Notes: generated from the letters alone by a model not told the origin. 64,000 nt of DNA from HR10 sp964615335 (GCA_964615335.1 CAZTMT010000002.1:186001-250000), one strand, 5' to 3'; shown: positions 44,613-53,635, counted from the stretch's first letter. Numbers and translations are program-made.

Positions 44613-44641
44613 GTTACACACGTTTTTCGACAGGAAGTCAA
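44613..44641 (-). promoter_or_regulatory. Promoter of the HEHGD secreted-protein gene
   Basis: On the minus strand, TTGACT (44641-44636), a 17-bp spacer and TGTAAC (44618-44613). It faces away from the GnnA-like gene's promoter in the same gap. Confidence 0.45.
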
Positions 44642-44777
44642 CCGTTGGACCTCAGCCTGAAGCGCATCCTGCCGCCCAGAGGGACCGACATGGCTTTTCG
44701 CGATGCCCCTGCCCATGCATCACCTCAGCAATGGCGCAGGATGCGGTTTCCTTGCCCGGGAGAGGTGGTGGTTCGCC

Positions 44778-44807
44778 TTGTTCGTCCCGTCGGTTCCGGT
44801 GTATGCT
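44778..44807 (+). promoter_or_regulatory. Promoter of the GnnA-like gene, probably leaderless
   Basis: TTGTTC (44778-44783), an 18-bp spacer and TATGCT (44802-44807), only nine bases before the ATG at 44817. No Shine-Dalgarno lies between them. Confidence 0.4.
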
Positions 44808-44816
44808 CATCGCGCG

Positions 44817-45755
44817 ATGGTGCGCGTCGCCGTCATCGGGGTCGGTCGCATGGGGAAAGAACATGCGCGCATTTACGCCTCGCTGGCGAATGCCACGCTT
44901 GTCGGCGTGTGCGACATTGATCGCGAGCGAGGGCAGCAGATCGCCTCTCGCTATGCCGTCCCATACTATTCCGATTATCGCGAGCTTCTCGGACAAGTGG
45001 AGGCGGTCAGCATCGCCGTTCCGACTGAAAGCCACTGCGAGATCGCCTGTGAGTTCCTGAAGCGGGGCATTGCGGTTTTGGTCGAAAAGCCGATGGCGCG
45101 CACTCTGTCGGAGGCCGATGAGATGATCCGTTGGGCGCGCCACACGGGAGCGCTCTTGCAGGTCGGGCATCTGGAACGCTTCAATCCGGCCGTGCGCGTG
45201 CTGGCGCCGCTTGTCTCCGAACCGAAATTCTTCGAGGTCCATCGCCTGGGCGAATTCACCGAGCGCAGCCTGGACATTGACGTCGTCCTCGACCTGATGA
45301 TTCACGACCTGGACATTCTCCTCTCTCTGGTGCGCTCTGAGATCCGCGCGATCCATGCCGTAGGGGTTCCCATCCTGACCGACCGGATTGACATCGCCAA
45401 TGCGCGACTGGAGTTCGCCAGCGGATGCGTCGCCAATGTGACAGCGAGCCGGATCTCGCGGGAAAAGGTTCGAAAGCTTCGCCTCTTCCAACCGAATGTC
45501 TACATCTCCCTGGACTACACGCGCCAGGAGCTGGACGTCTATCGTCTTGTGGCGGCGTCGGCGCCTGGCGATCGCCCGCGCATTGTTTCGGAGCGCGTGA
45601 CTGTGCTTCGCGACGAACCGCTTCGTGCGCAACTGGAGTCCTTTCTGAGGTGTGTCGAAGAGGGGACTCCTCCCCTGGTGAGTGGAGAGGATGGGCGACG
45701 AGCGCTCGCGCTCGCGTTGCGCATTCTCTCGGCGATTCGAGAAGCCGGAGGCTGA
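44817..45755 (+). CDS. Gfo/Idh/MocA-family dehydrogenase, GnnA-like
   Basis: NAD(P)-dependent sugar dehydrogenase of 312 residues. The Rossmann domain starts with VAVIGVGRMGKEHARIYA, the catalytic-lysine motif VEKPMA is at about 93-98, and the C-terminal domain has LQVGHLERFNPAV and DVVLDLMIHDLDILL. This pattern is that of the UDP-GlcNAc 3-dehydrogenase GnnA, which with aminotransferase GnnB makes the diamino sugar of some lipid A types. GnnB and lpxA are not adjacent, so the assignment is tentative. Longer upstream starts are rejected: the conserved sequence begins at 44817, close to a -10 box. Confidence 0.8.
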   Translation: MVRVAVIGVGRMGKEHARIYASLANATLVGVCDIDRERGQQIASRYAVPYYSDYRELLGQVEAVSIAVPTESHCEIACEFLKRGIAVLVEKPMARTLSEADEMIRWARHTGALLQVGHLERFNPAVRVLAPLVSEPKFFEVHRLGEFTERSLDIDVVLDLMIHDLDILLSLVRSEIRAIHAVGVPILTDRIDIANARLEFASGCVANVTASRISREKVRKLRLFQPNVYISLDYTRQELDVYRLVAASAPGDRPRIVSERVTVLRDEPLRAQLESFLRCVEEGTPPLVSGEDGRRALALALRILSAIREAGG

Positions 45756-45766
45756 GCGAAGCGTGG

Positions 45767-45796
45767 TTGATTTCGGAACGATCTGCACGCTATCAT
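45767..45796 (+). promoter_or_regulatory. Promoter of the TonB-like gene
   Basis: TTGATT (45767-45772), an 18-bp spacer and TATCAT (45791-45796). The nearest in-frame ATG is at 45815. Confidence 0.5.
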
Positions 45797-45814
45797 TGTC
45801 CGTGGATTTCACAG

Positions 45815-46876
45815 ATGGAACGTTTGAGGGAGAGCCAAAGCACGCGCCTGGCCGATAGGGATGGAGTTTCGGAAAGAGGGAACGAGGCCCCCTCCCAGGC
45901 GGAGCCGACGGAAAGAGCTATGGAGCGATTCTCCCTCCAAACAGTGCAGGCTCTGGAACAAGGGCCCCGATGGACCTCGGAAGCGCGTCTTGGAGCGGCC
46001 CTCTCACTAGGGCTTCATCTGCTTTTGCTTCTGGCGCTCGTGCACTTTTCGAAAACGCTCAGGGAATCGGCTCCGGTGTTCGAGGAGATGGGATCCGCCA
46101 TCGCGGGATACCCTCCGGCAGAGATCATCGAGCTGGATAAGCCTTTCTATGCGCCGCCGCCCGAAGTGATTCGGCAGCTCACAGGAATAGAGGCATCGCG
46201 CCCTCCCCGACGTCCGGAGTTTCTCTCTGAGCGCACGACGGTTGCCCGAGGGGAGCCAAATCCCAATCCTGCGGGCTCCTCCTCCCTTCCGAAAGTGAGC
46301 GGCCCGGGTCGAACGCTTCCCGAACTGCCACGCGAGCGAACGGCTCCGGGGTCTCCGAGAGATTCGACCTCCAGAACTTCGAGCGCAGATCCCCGTCTGG
46401 CTCCGACGCTTCCGGCGCCCGAGCCGGGCAAAGGAGCGTTGAGCCGGGGTTCGGAACCCCTCCCCGAATCCGTCCTCGCGGCGATTCGCGGGAGCAGCTC
46501 GCCCGTCTCTTCAGAGGCGTTCAGCAACCCGCAATCGGGGGTGACGCTGGAAGGCCCGCCCTCAGTAGATGCGCAAGCCGTCGCGGCGATGGAAGAATAT
46601 CGCGCCTATCTGGAGCGGACGATTCAGCAGCGATGGTTCATCCCTCCGGAGGCGAATCTGCTCCCGGCTCCGGTCACGGTGATCGTCGTCTTCGAAGTCG
46701 CGCGCGATGGGCGCCTGTTGCAACTGCGCCTGCGGCAATCCTCGGGCATTCCGGCGCTGGATCGAGCGGCGATGAATGCGGTTCGCCTGGCGTCGCCCTT
46801 TCGACCGCTGCCGAGCGTGTATACATTCGCGAGCCAGTGGTTCACGGACAAATTCATTTACTATCCGCCTCGATGA
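45815..46876 (+). CDS. TonB-like energy transducer
   Basis: Links the inner-membrane ExbB/ExbD motor to outer-membrane receptors. From ATG 45815 it has 353 residues; ATG 45920 (318 residues) is an alternative that shortens the cytoplasmic N-terminus. A single membrane helix (SLGLHLLLLLALVHF, about 69-83) is followed by a Pro/Ser/Arg-rich periplasmic spacer (about 110-250) and a C-terminal TonB domain (about 265-350) with the YLERTIQQRWFIPPE start and SSGIPALDRAAMNAVR helix. The long N-terminal extension before the helix is unusual. It may serve the receptor at 2499-5618. exbB and exbD are not here. Confidence 0.85.
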   Translation: MERLRESQSTRLADRDGVSERGNEAPSQAEPTERAMERFSLQTVQALEQGPRWTSEARLGAALSLGLHLLLLLALVHFSKTLRESAPVFEEMGSAIAGYPPAEIIELDKPFYAPPPEVIRQLTGIEASRPPRRPEFLSERTTVARGEPNPNPAGSSSLPKVSGPGRTLPELPRERTAPGSPRDSTSRTSSADPRLAPTLPAPEPGKGALSRGSEPLPESVLAAIRGSSSPVSSEAFSNPQSGVTLEGPPSVDAQAVAAMEEYRAYLERTIQQRWFIPPEANLLPAPVTVIVVFEVARDGRLLQLRLRQSSGIPALDRAAMNAVRLASPFRPLPSVYTFASQWFTDKFIYYPPR

Positions 46877-46957
46877 GAAGTGGAGCGTCACCGATCTCCG
46901 GGCGAGCCTGCTGCGCGCTCGGGCTGTCCGAAACTTCTTGCGCGAGCCTGTCCGCAC

Positions 46958-47170
46958 ATGGTCTCTTCAAGGGGAACAAGTCAGTTGGGGATCTTCGCCT
47001 TCGCTCGTGTCAGTCCAAAGGGGGACTTCCGAGATGACGTCCTGCGAAAACGCGCTGAGGGTGAGACCGGCAGCAGAGAACAGGCCATGACGCGAGGGCA
47101 ACGCTGGGGGGCTTTACTCATCCTGACGCTTCTTTTGCTCTTAGGCCTCATTCGGGGACTATGGCCATGA
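46958..47170 (+). CDS. Possible small tail-anchored protein before miaA
   Basis: A frame that ends in a single hydrophobic helix (WGALLILTLLLLLGLIRGLW) and stops inside the miaA start region: its TGA overlaps a miaA ATG as ATGA at 47167-47170. Starts at 46958 (70 residues), 46880 (GTG) or 47087 (27 residues, helix only) are possible and none has a good ribosome site. The charged stretch before the helix (SPKGDFRDDVLRKRAEGE) looks protein-like. Hydrophobicity and overlap support translation; the family is unknown. Confidence 0.4.
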   Translation: MVSSRGTSQLGIFAFARVSPKGDFRDDVLRKRAEGETGSREQAMTRGQRWGALLILTLLLLLGLIRGLWP

Positions 47171-48132
47171 TGTCCGAACGTCCGATCCTCGCCGTCGTGG
47201 GACCGACGGCGTCGGGAAAAAGCGAGCTGGGGATCGCGCTGGCTGAGGCCTTTGACGGCGAGATCGTCAACTGTGACTCCGTACAACTGTATCGGGGACT
47301 CTACGTGGGCACGGCGAAAGTGCCTCCGGAGAAGCGGCGGGGTATCCCGCATCATCTCATGGACGTGCTGGATCCGACCGAGCATTTCACCGCGGGAGAA
47401 TATGCGCGCCTGGCCGCGTCCGTCATCGAGCAGATCGAGGCGCGCGGCAAACTGCCTCTTCTTGTCGGAGGGACGGGATTCTACCTCCGGGCGCTCCGCC
47501 AGCCGCTCTTCCCCTGTCCGCCGACGGATCTCACATTGCGGGAGCGCCTGAAGCGCCTTCTCGAGCGCCGCGGACCGGAGCATCTGCATCGGATGCTGCA
47601 GCGGGTGGATCCGGAGGCCGCCGCGCGCGTTCCCCCGCGCGACTGGGCGCGCACGACGCGCGCACTGGAGTATTTCTTTCAAACGGGGCGACGCTTCTCC
47701 GAAGCCCAACGCGAGCGCCCCGATCCTCCCGCGCTGGCCCACCGATTGCATGTGATCGCTCTGGATCCTCCGCGTCAGGAGCTGTATCACCGGATCAATC
47801 GGCGCGCCCAGGAGATGTTCGCCCGGGGATGGGTTGAAGAAGTCCAGGCCCTTCTTCGATCGGGCATTCCGGAGACGGCCAAGGCGTTTCAGGCGCACGG
47901 GTACCGCCGCATCCTTCAGTACGTGCGAGGAGAGATCTCTCTGGAGCGTGCGCTCGAACTGACGCAGCGCGATGTGCGCCACTACGCGAAACGACAGCTC
48001 ACCTGGTTCCGTCGCGAACCGAATGTCACGTGGTTCTCGGGATTCGGCGAGGATCCGGATGTGCAGCGCGCCGTCATCGACTTCGTTCACACGCGATGGG
48101 GCCTTCCCCTGCGCGAGGCCGCTTTTCGGTGA
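47161..48132 (+). CDS. miaA: tRNA dimethylallyltransferase MiaA
   Basis: Adds a dimethylallyl group to A37 of tRNAs reading UNN codons. It has 323 residues: P-loop GPTASGKSELG near the N-terminus, the conserved CDSVQLYRGLYVGTAK and the PHHLMDVLDPTE loop, and late TRALEYFFQTGR for tRNA contact. Three in-frame ATG codons cluster at 47161, 47167 and 47170; the one at 47167 overlaps the small upstream frame as ATGA. The gene leads a run with tmk and holB. Confidence 0.96.
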   Translation: MAMMSERPILAVVGPTASGKSELGIALAEAFDGEIVNCDSVQLYRGLYVGTAKVPPEKRRGIPHHLMDVLDPTEHFTAGEYARLAASVIEQIEARGKLPLLVGGTGFYLRALRQPLFPCPPTDLTLRERLKRLLERRGPEHLHRMLQRVDPEAAARVPPRDWARTTRALEYFFQTGRRFSEAQRERPDPPALAHRLHVIALDPPRQELYHRINRRAQEMFARGWVEEVQALLRSGIPETAKAFQAHGYRRILQYVRGEISLERALELTQRDVRHYAKRQLTWFRREPNVTWFSGFGEDPDVQRAVIDFVHTRWGLPLREAAFR

Positions 48133-48178
48133 AGGGCGGAGCGGACCCCGGTGCGAGATTCTATCCGGACGAGGATTC

Positions 48179-48799
48179 ATGCGAGGGAAGTTCATCACGT
48201 TCGAGGGCATTGACGGCAGCGGCAAGACGACCGCGCTCGGGCACGTGGCCCGCCGGCTGCGGGATCTCGGAATCCCCCATGTCGTGACGCGCGAGCCCGG
48301 AGCGACACCGCTCGGGCGGGCGATTCGCGAACTGGTCCTTCGGGAGCCGATGCTCCCGGTGACGGAGCTTTTCCTCTACGCGGCCGACCGCGCCGAACAT
48401 ATTCACCAGGTGATCAGGCCAGCGCTTGAGGCCGGACACATTGTTCTGTCGGATCGGTACGCCGATGCCACGCTCGCTTATCAGGGGTACGGGCGAGGTT
48501 TGGACCTGGAGCGCGTGCGCGACATCATCCGGCTGGCTACAGGAGGACTGGTCCCCGATCTGACGATCTTGCTCGATGTGGATGTCCAGGAGGCATGGCG
48601 GCGTCTGGGGCGCACGCGCTCTGCGTGGGCAGACCGATTCGAACACGAGGGGAAGGAGTTCCTGGAGCGCGTGCGGCAAGGCTATCTCGCCATTGCGCGC
48701 CAGTATCCCGAACGCATCCGCATCATCACGTCCAGCGGCTCAGCAGACGAGACGGCTTCCCTGGTTTGGGAAGCCGTGCGCCCGGTGCTCTTCGGATGA
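48179..48799 (+). CDS. tmk: Thymidylate kinase
   Basis: Phosphorylates dTMP to dTDP for DNA synthesis. It has 206 residues: P-loop EGIDGSGKTT at the start, TREPGATPLG for dTMP binding, SDRYADATLAYQGYGR as the DRY motif and a LID near RTRSAWADRFE. The start at 48179 is set by the conserved KFITFEG opening; it lies 46 bases after miaA. The tmk-holB pairing is common in bacteria. Confidence 0.96.
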   Translation: MRGKFITFEGIDGSGKTTALGHVARRLRDLGIPHVVTREPGATPLGRAIRELVLREPMLPVTELFLYAADRAEHIHQVIRPALEAGHIVLSDRYADATLAYQGYGRGLDLERVRDIIRLATGGLVPDLTILLDVDVQEAWRRLGRTRSAWADRFEHEGKEFLERVRQGYLAIARQYPERIRIITSSGSADETASLVWEAVRPVLFG

Positions 48800-48824
48800 G
48801 TCCGATTCGATCGAGGGACCCGCG

Positions 48825-49829
48825 ATGGCTTTCCGCGATCTGGTCGGGAACGCGCAGGTGAAGCGAGCGCTTCAGATGGCCGTGCGCGAGAGGCGATTGG
48901 CCCCTTCTCTTCTCTTCTCCGGACCGGAGGGGGTCGGAAAGCGGCAGTTCGCTCTGGCTCTGGCCAAGACGCTCAACTGTCCGAACGCCGACCGAGTTCC
49001 CCTGGACACCGATGGCCTGCCCGATAGCTGTGACGCATGCGCGAGCTGTCGGAAGTTCGAACGGGGCGAGCATGTGGACCTGCTGTTCGTGCGTCCGGAG
49101 ACGAGCTTTCTTAAGATCGAGCAGATTCGCCACGTCTGCGAACAGGCGTATCGAAAACCGTTCGAGGCGCGCCGACGCGTCTTCCTCATCGAAGGAGCCG
49201 AGGCGATGACCGAACAGGCGGCCAATGCGCTGCTGCGGACCCTGGAAGAGCCTCCCGAAACCTCCTTGTTCATCCTCCTGACCGAGCAGATCACACGCCT
49301 TCTGCCGACGATCCGCTCGCGGTGCCAGACGTATCATTTCACCCCTTTGACCGTGGCCGAGATCGAGGGTTTCTTGCGCGAGCGCTTCACCCGCCCTGAG
49401 GAAGAGATTCGCCTTCTGGCGCGCCTGGCCTCGGGCCGAATCGGAAAGGCTCTGGCGACCGATCTCTCCGTGTATCGGGAAATGCGACAAGAGGCTTTGG
49501 AGCTGCTCGCCGTTCTCGCCGCAGGGGATCGCGTGCGTCTGCTGAAAGCGGCTGAGTATCTGGGACGGCGACTCGATCGGGAGGAGTTCGAACGCTGGAT
49601 GGACGTCCTCGGATACGTGCTCGAGGATTTGCTTCGCATTCATCTGGGTGCGGAAGAGGACCTGGTGAATCTCGATCTCGCTCCTCGCTTGAAAGCGCTC
49701 GCGGCACATTTTCCACTCCCGCGGATCGAACGGCTCACGGAGAGACTCACGACCTTGAGGCGCGATCTCCTCCGAAACCTCAACCGCCAGATCGCGCTGG
49801 AAGTGCTTTTGCTCCGTGAGAGCGCCTGA
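48825..49829 (+). CDS. holB: DNA polymerase III subunit delta'
   Basis: Clamp-loader subunit of the replicative polymerase, 334 residues. The AAA+ fold has Walker A-like GPEGVGKRQF (about 34), a zinc knuckle with CDACASC plus an upstream cysteine (about 52-72), the ANALLRTLEEPP signature and the SRC motif (TIRSRCQ) that touches neighbouring subunits. ATG 48825 follows a GAGGGA site, 25 bases after tmk. Confidence 0.93.
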   Translation: MAFRDLVGNAQVKRALQMAVRERRLAPSLLFSGPEGVGKRQFALALAKTLNCPNADRVPLDTDGLPDSCDACASCRKFERGEHVDLLFVRPETSFLKIEQIRHVCEQAYRKPFEARRRVFLIEGAEAMTEQAANALLRTLEEPPETSLFILLTEQITRLLPTIRSRCQTYHFTPLTVAEIEGFLRERFTRPEEEIRLLARLASGRIGKALATDLSVYREMRQEALELLAVLAAGDRVRLLKAAEYLGRRLDREEFERWMDVLGYVLEDLLRIHLGAEEDLVNLDLAPRLKALAAHFPLPRIERLTERLTTLRRDLLRNLNRQIALEVLLLRESA

Positions 49830-49904
49830 GCTTCTGGCGTCCCCGCTCTAGGCAAATCGCCGAAGCTCGCGTAAAATATCCTGACTCACGCGGGAGGGGG
49901 ATTT

Positions 49905-51635
49905 ATGCGGTGGTCGAAAGCCTTCATTCCGACCCTGCGCGAGACTCCGGCGGACGCCGAAGTCATCAGCCATCAGCTTCTGCTTCGCGCCGGGATGATT
50001 CGGCAGCTCGCCTCGGGCATCTACAGCTTCCTGCCACTGGCCTGGCGCGTCTTGCAGAAGATCATGGAGATCATCCGCCAGGAGATGAACCGCATCGGGG
50101 GCCAGGAATTCCACCTGCCGGCCCTGCATCCGGCGGAGCTGTGGAGAGAATCCGGCCGGTGGGAGATCATGGGGGATAACATGTTTCGACTCCGCGATCG
50201 GCGGGGGAGCGATCTCTGTCTCGGGATGACGCATGAGGAGGTCTTCACGGCGATCGCGCGCGCTGAGCTGCGCTCCTATAAGCAACTGCCCCAGGTGTGG
50301 TATCAGATCCAGACGAAGTTCCGCGACGAGCCGCGCCCGCGCTCGGGCATTCTGCGCGTTCGCGAGTTCATCATGAAGGACGCCTACACGTTCGATCTGG
50401 ACCAGGAGGGGCTCGATCGCGCCTACCGGGATCAATATGAGGCCTACTGTCGCATCTTCGATCGCTGCGGGCTGCGGTATCTGGTCGTCCAGGCCTCTTC
50501 CGGGACGATGGGGGGTCAGGAATCGGCCGAATTCATCGTCCTCACCGATGCCGGCGAGGATCACATCGCGCTGTGCGAGAAGTGCGGCTATGCCGCCAAT
50601 ACCGAGAAGGCCACTTCGCGCGTGCCCGAGATCAGCGATGCCGATGGACTGCCCGCTCCGGAGATGTTCCCCACTCCGGGCGTGCGCACGATCCGAGATC
50701 TGGAGGAGTTCCCCGGCGGAGCGGCCGCGGATCGGCAGATCAAGACGCTCGCCTATTTCCTGGACGATCAATTCACGCTCATTCTCCTGCGCGGCGATCA
50801 CGAATTGAACGAAGCGAAACTCGCCGACTCGACCGGCGCCACGCGCATTCGACCGGCCCAGCCGGAAGAGATTCGGGCGGCGCTGGGCGCCTATCCGGGG
50901 AGCATCGGCGCGGTGGGCGTCACGGCGTATCCGATTCTGGCCGATCTGGCCCTGAGAGGCCGCACAAATATGGTCACCGGAGCCAATCGCGACGATTTCC
51001 ACCTGCGCGGAGTGAATGTCGAGCGAGATATTCGCGTGACGCAGTGGGCCGACCTGCGCCTGGTCAAATCGGGCGAAGGATGCCCGCAGTGCGAGGGCAC
51101 GCTGACGATACGCAAGGGCCTGGAGATCGGCCATATCTTCAAGCTCGGCACTCGCTACAGCGAGTCCATGGGCGCTTACGTGCTCAATCGCGAAGGGCGA
51201 GCCGTGCCCCTGCTCATGGGGAGTTACGGCATCGGCGTCGAACGCGTCATGGCGGCTGCTGTCGAACTCTCTCACGATGAGGCGGGCATCATCTGGCCCA
51301 TCACGATCGCTCCCTTCCAGGTCATCCTCGTCCCCGTGAATATGGACGATGAGAAGCAGCGCGAGGCCGCCGAGCGGCTCTATGCTGAACTTACCGACGC
51401 GGGCGTCGAGGTTCTCTACGACGATCGCGACGAGCGCGCCGGAGTGAAATTCAACGACGCCGATCTCATCGGCATCCCTCTGCGCGTGACCATCGGCCCG
51501 CAGAAGCTCGCCCGCGGTCAGGTGGAAATCCTCCGCCGCCGGACCCGAGCGAGCGAAGATGTTCCTCTGCAAGAGGCCGTCTCGCGCATCCGCCAGATCA
51601 TCGAAGAAGAAACTCGCGAGGTGCTGATGCGATGA
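49905..51635 (+). CDS. proS: Prolyl-tRNA synthetase, bacterial type
   Basis: Class II aminoacyl-tRNA synthetase of 576 residues with the bacterial ProS layout: motif 1 and 2 core (about 1-225, with RDEPRPRSGILRVREFIMKDAYTF split by motif 2), a YbaK-type editing insertion against mis-charged alanine (about 225-405), motif 3 GSYGIGVERVM and a C-terminal anticodon-binding domain (about 460-576). A GGGAGGGGG site precedes the ATG. Its last codons overlap the next gene as ATGA at 51632-51635. Confidence 0.96.
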   Translation: MRWSKAFIPTLRETPADAEVISHQLLLRAGMIRQLASGIYSFLPLAWRVLQKIMEIIRQEMNRIGGQEFHLPALHPAELWRESGRWEIMGDNMFRLRDRRGSDLCLGMTHEEVFTAIARAELRSYKQLPQVWYQIQTKFRDEPRPRSGILRVREFIMKDAYTFDLDQEGLDRAYRDQYEAYCRIFDRCGLRYLVVQASSGTMGGQESAEFIVLTDAGEDHIALCEKCGYAANTEKATSRVPEISDADGLPAPEMFPTPGVRTIRDLEEFPGGAAADRQIKTLAYFLDDQFTLILLRGDHELNEAKLADSTGATRIRPAQPEEIRAALGAYPGSIGAVGVTAYPILADLALRGRTNMVTGANRDDFHLRGVNVERDIRVTQWADLRLVKSGEGCPQCEGTLTIRKGLEIGHIFKLGTRYSESMGAYVLNREGRAVPLLMGSYGIGVERVMAAAVELSHDEAGIIWPITIAPFQVILVPVNMDDEKQREAAERLYAELTDAGVEVLYDDRDERAGVKFNDADLIGIPLRVTIGPQKLARGQVEILRRRTRASEDVPLQEAVSRIRQIIEEETREVLMR

Positions 51636-52612
51636 ATCTCATCCTCACCAACGCGGGGAGCTATCCGCGAATCGGCGATCACCCCGAGCTGCAAATCCTC
51701 CGCCAAACTCTCGCCCGTTTCGATCGGGGAGAAGCGACCCGAGAAGACATCCGGCGCGCCGAAGAGGAGATGGTGCGCCGCGCCATCGCCGAGCAGATCG
51801 AGGCCGGGTTGGATCTGGTGACCGACGGGCAGATCCGGTGGTACGATCCGATCTCCCATATCGCCGGAAAGCTCCGCGGGACGATGATTGACGGTTTGCT
51901 CCGCTACTTCGACACGAACTTCTATTTCCGCCAACCGGTCCTGGTGGATCGCCTCGTCCGAGAGGGGCCGATCATCGTCGAAGAATACCGCTATGCCCGT
52001 TCGGTCTCCTCGCGGCCGGTGAAGCCCGTCCTCACGGGTCCCTACACGCTGGCCTTCTTCTCTCTGGTCGAGCACCAGGCGTATCGCGATCTGGAGCGGC
52101 GCGTCGAAGCCTATGCGACGCTCTTAGCCGAAGAGATCGCGGACCTGGCCCGAGAGGGTGCCGAACTCATCCAGGTGGATGAGCCGGCGATCGTGCTCCC
52201 GGAAGCCTCATTTGATCTCTTCGCTGCCGGGATACGCCTGCTGGCCCGCGCGAAAGGCTCGGCGCGACTGGCTCTTTACATCTCGTTTGGGGATGTCTCG
52301 CCTCTTTACGCGCAACTTCACGAGCTGCCCGTAGATGTTCTGGGATTGGATTTCACCTACAGCCCGCAGCTTGTCGAACGCATCGCTGTGGAAGGATCGG
52401 AGAAGGCGCTCGGCCTGGGACTCATTGATGGGCGCAACACGCGTCTGGAACCGGAAGCCGAAGTCGTCGCCGCTCTGGAACGGTTGCTTCCGGCCATTCG
52501 CAGCGATGTGGCCTACTTGAACCCCTCTACGGGACTGGAATTCCTGCCGCGGGATCGCGCCTTTCGGAAGTTGCGACATCTGGTCACTATCGGCATGAGG
52601 TTCAAAGCATGA
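51632..52612 (+). CDS. MetE-like protein lacking zinc ligands
   Basis: A 326-residue TIM-barrel protein of the cobalamin-independent methionine synthase C-terminal (core-MetE/UroD-like) fold. It keeps the family's early VTDGQIRWYDP, TGPYTLAFFS and LIQVDEPAIV motifs, but the zinc-binding HxC, Glu and Cys positions are replaced (YISFGD, GLDFT, and NPSTGLEFLP instead of a DPDCGL-type loop). It therefore cannot bind zinc and activate homocysteine in the standard way. It overlaps proS at its start and the second MetE-like gene at its end by four bases each, implying strict coupling. It may be a partner subunit or a separate methyltransferase module. Confidence 0.78.
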   Translation: MNLILTNAGSYPRIGDHPELQILRQTLARFDRGEATREDIRRAEEEMVRRAIAEQIEAGLDLVTDGQIRWYDPISHIAGKLRGTMIDGLLRYFDTNFYFRQPVLVDRLVREGPIIVEEYRYARSVSSRPVKPVLTGPYTLAFFSLVEHQAYRDLERRVEAYATLLAEEIADLAREGAELIQVDEPAIVLPEASFDLFAAGIRLLARAKGSARLALYISFGDVSPLYAQLHELPVDVLGLDFTYSPQLVERIAVEGSEKALGLGLIDGRNTRLEPEAEVVAALERLLPAIRSDVAYLNPSTGLEFLPRDRAFRKLRHLVTIGMRFKA

Positions 52613-53610
52613 GTCGAGAGAAACTGCGTGCTCTGGGCATACATCTGCCGCTTCTGCCGACGACGTCCGTCGGAAGTTTCCCGAAACCTCCCGATCTCCA
52701 ACAGGCGCGCGCGCAGTGGGCCCGAGGCCTCATCTCGCGCGAAGCGCTAGAGGCGCTCGAACGGCGCGCGACCGAATTCTGGATTCGCACGCAGGAGGAG
52801 CTGGGCGTGGACGTTCTCGTGGATGGCGAGCAGTATCGGGGAGACATGGTCACCTACTTCGCCGAGAACATGCGCGGGTTCGAGATCGGCGGTCTGGTCC
52901 GCTCCTACGGGAATCGCTACTATCGCAAGCCCATCATCGTCTCCGAAGTGCGCTGGGAGCGCCCGATCACCGTCTCCTGGTGGCGCTTTGCTCAAAGCCT
53001 GACCTCCCGACCGGTCAAAGGCATGCTCACGGGTCCCTACACGGTCATGGACTGGTCCTTCAACGAGTATTATCCGGATCGTCGTGCCACCTGCCTGGCC
53101 CTGGCGCGCGAGATTCGACGCGAGGTCGAAGCCTTGATCGAAGCGGGCGCGCGCATCATCCAGATTGACGAACCCGCTCTCTCGGTCCGCCCGGAAGAAT
53201 TACCCCTGGCGCGGGAGGCCATGCAGATCGTCACCGAAGGGCTTCCGGCTTATTTCATCAGCCACGCCTGCTACGGCGCCTTCGAGAAAATCTACCCGGA
53301 GATGCTCACTCTGCCTGTGGATAACTTCGATCTGGAGATGTCCAATAGCAATCTCGATCTCCTCCAGCACTTCACGCGCTATCCCTTCACCAAAGACCTG
53401 AGCTTCGGTGTCGTGGACGTGCACTCTCACGTAATCGAAGACGTGGAAACGGTCACCGCGCGCATTCACCAGGGGCTGGAAGTCGTCCCGGCCGAAGCCC
53501 TCTGGATTGACCCCGATTGCGGATTGAAGACGCGCACAGTGGAGGAGGCGATCGCGAAGCTTCGTGTCATCGTGCAAGCCGTCACACGCGTTCGCGCGAC
53601 CCTGACGTGA
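52609..53610 (+). CDS. Core-MetE methionine synthase, zinc ligands intact
   Basis: A 333-residue homologue of the C-terminal catalytic half of MetE, which makes methionine from homocysteine. The zinc set is complete: His and Cys in SHACYG, Glu in DLEMSN and Cys in DPDCGLKTR; LTGPYTVMDWSF and IIQIDEPAL are also present. The N-terminal half of full-length MetE is missing. Short core-MetE proteins in archaea and Dehalococcoides use methylcobamide protein donors instead of folate, so this one may do the same. It is translated with the ligand-less paralogue upstream, ATGA overlap at 52609-52612. Confidence 0.87.
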   Translation: MSREKLRALGIHLPLLPTTSVGSFPKPPDLQQARAQWARGLISREALEALERRATEFWIRTQEELGVDVLVDGEQYRGDMVTYFAENMRGFEIGGLVRSYGNRYYRKPIIVSEVRWERPITVSWWRFAQSLTSRPVKGMLTGPYTVMDWSFNEYYPDRRATCLALAREIRREVEALIEAGARIIQIDEPALSVRPEELPLAREAMQIVTEGLPAYFISHACYGAFEKIYPEMLTLPVDNFDLEMSNSNLDLLQHFTRYPFTKDLSFGVVDVHSHVIEDVETVTARIHQGLEVVPAEALWIDPDCGLKTRTVEEAIAKLRVIVQAVTRVRATLT

Positions 53611-53635
53611 GATCCTCAGGGATCGGCAACGGAGA

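Noticed and set aside
46873..47037. A 54-codon frame starting as ATGA on the stop of the TonB-like gene
   Set aside because: Its protein has an unnatural composition and no ribosome site; the frame leading to the miaA-linked membrane helix is a better candidate.
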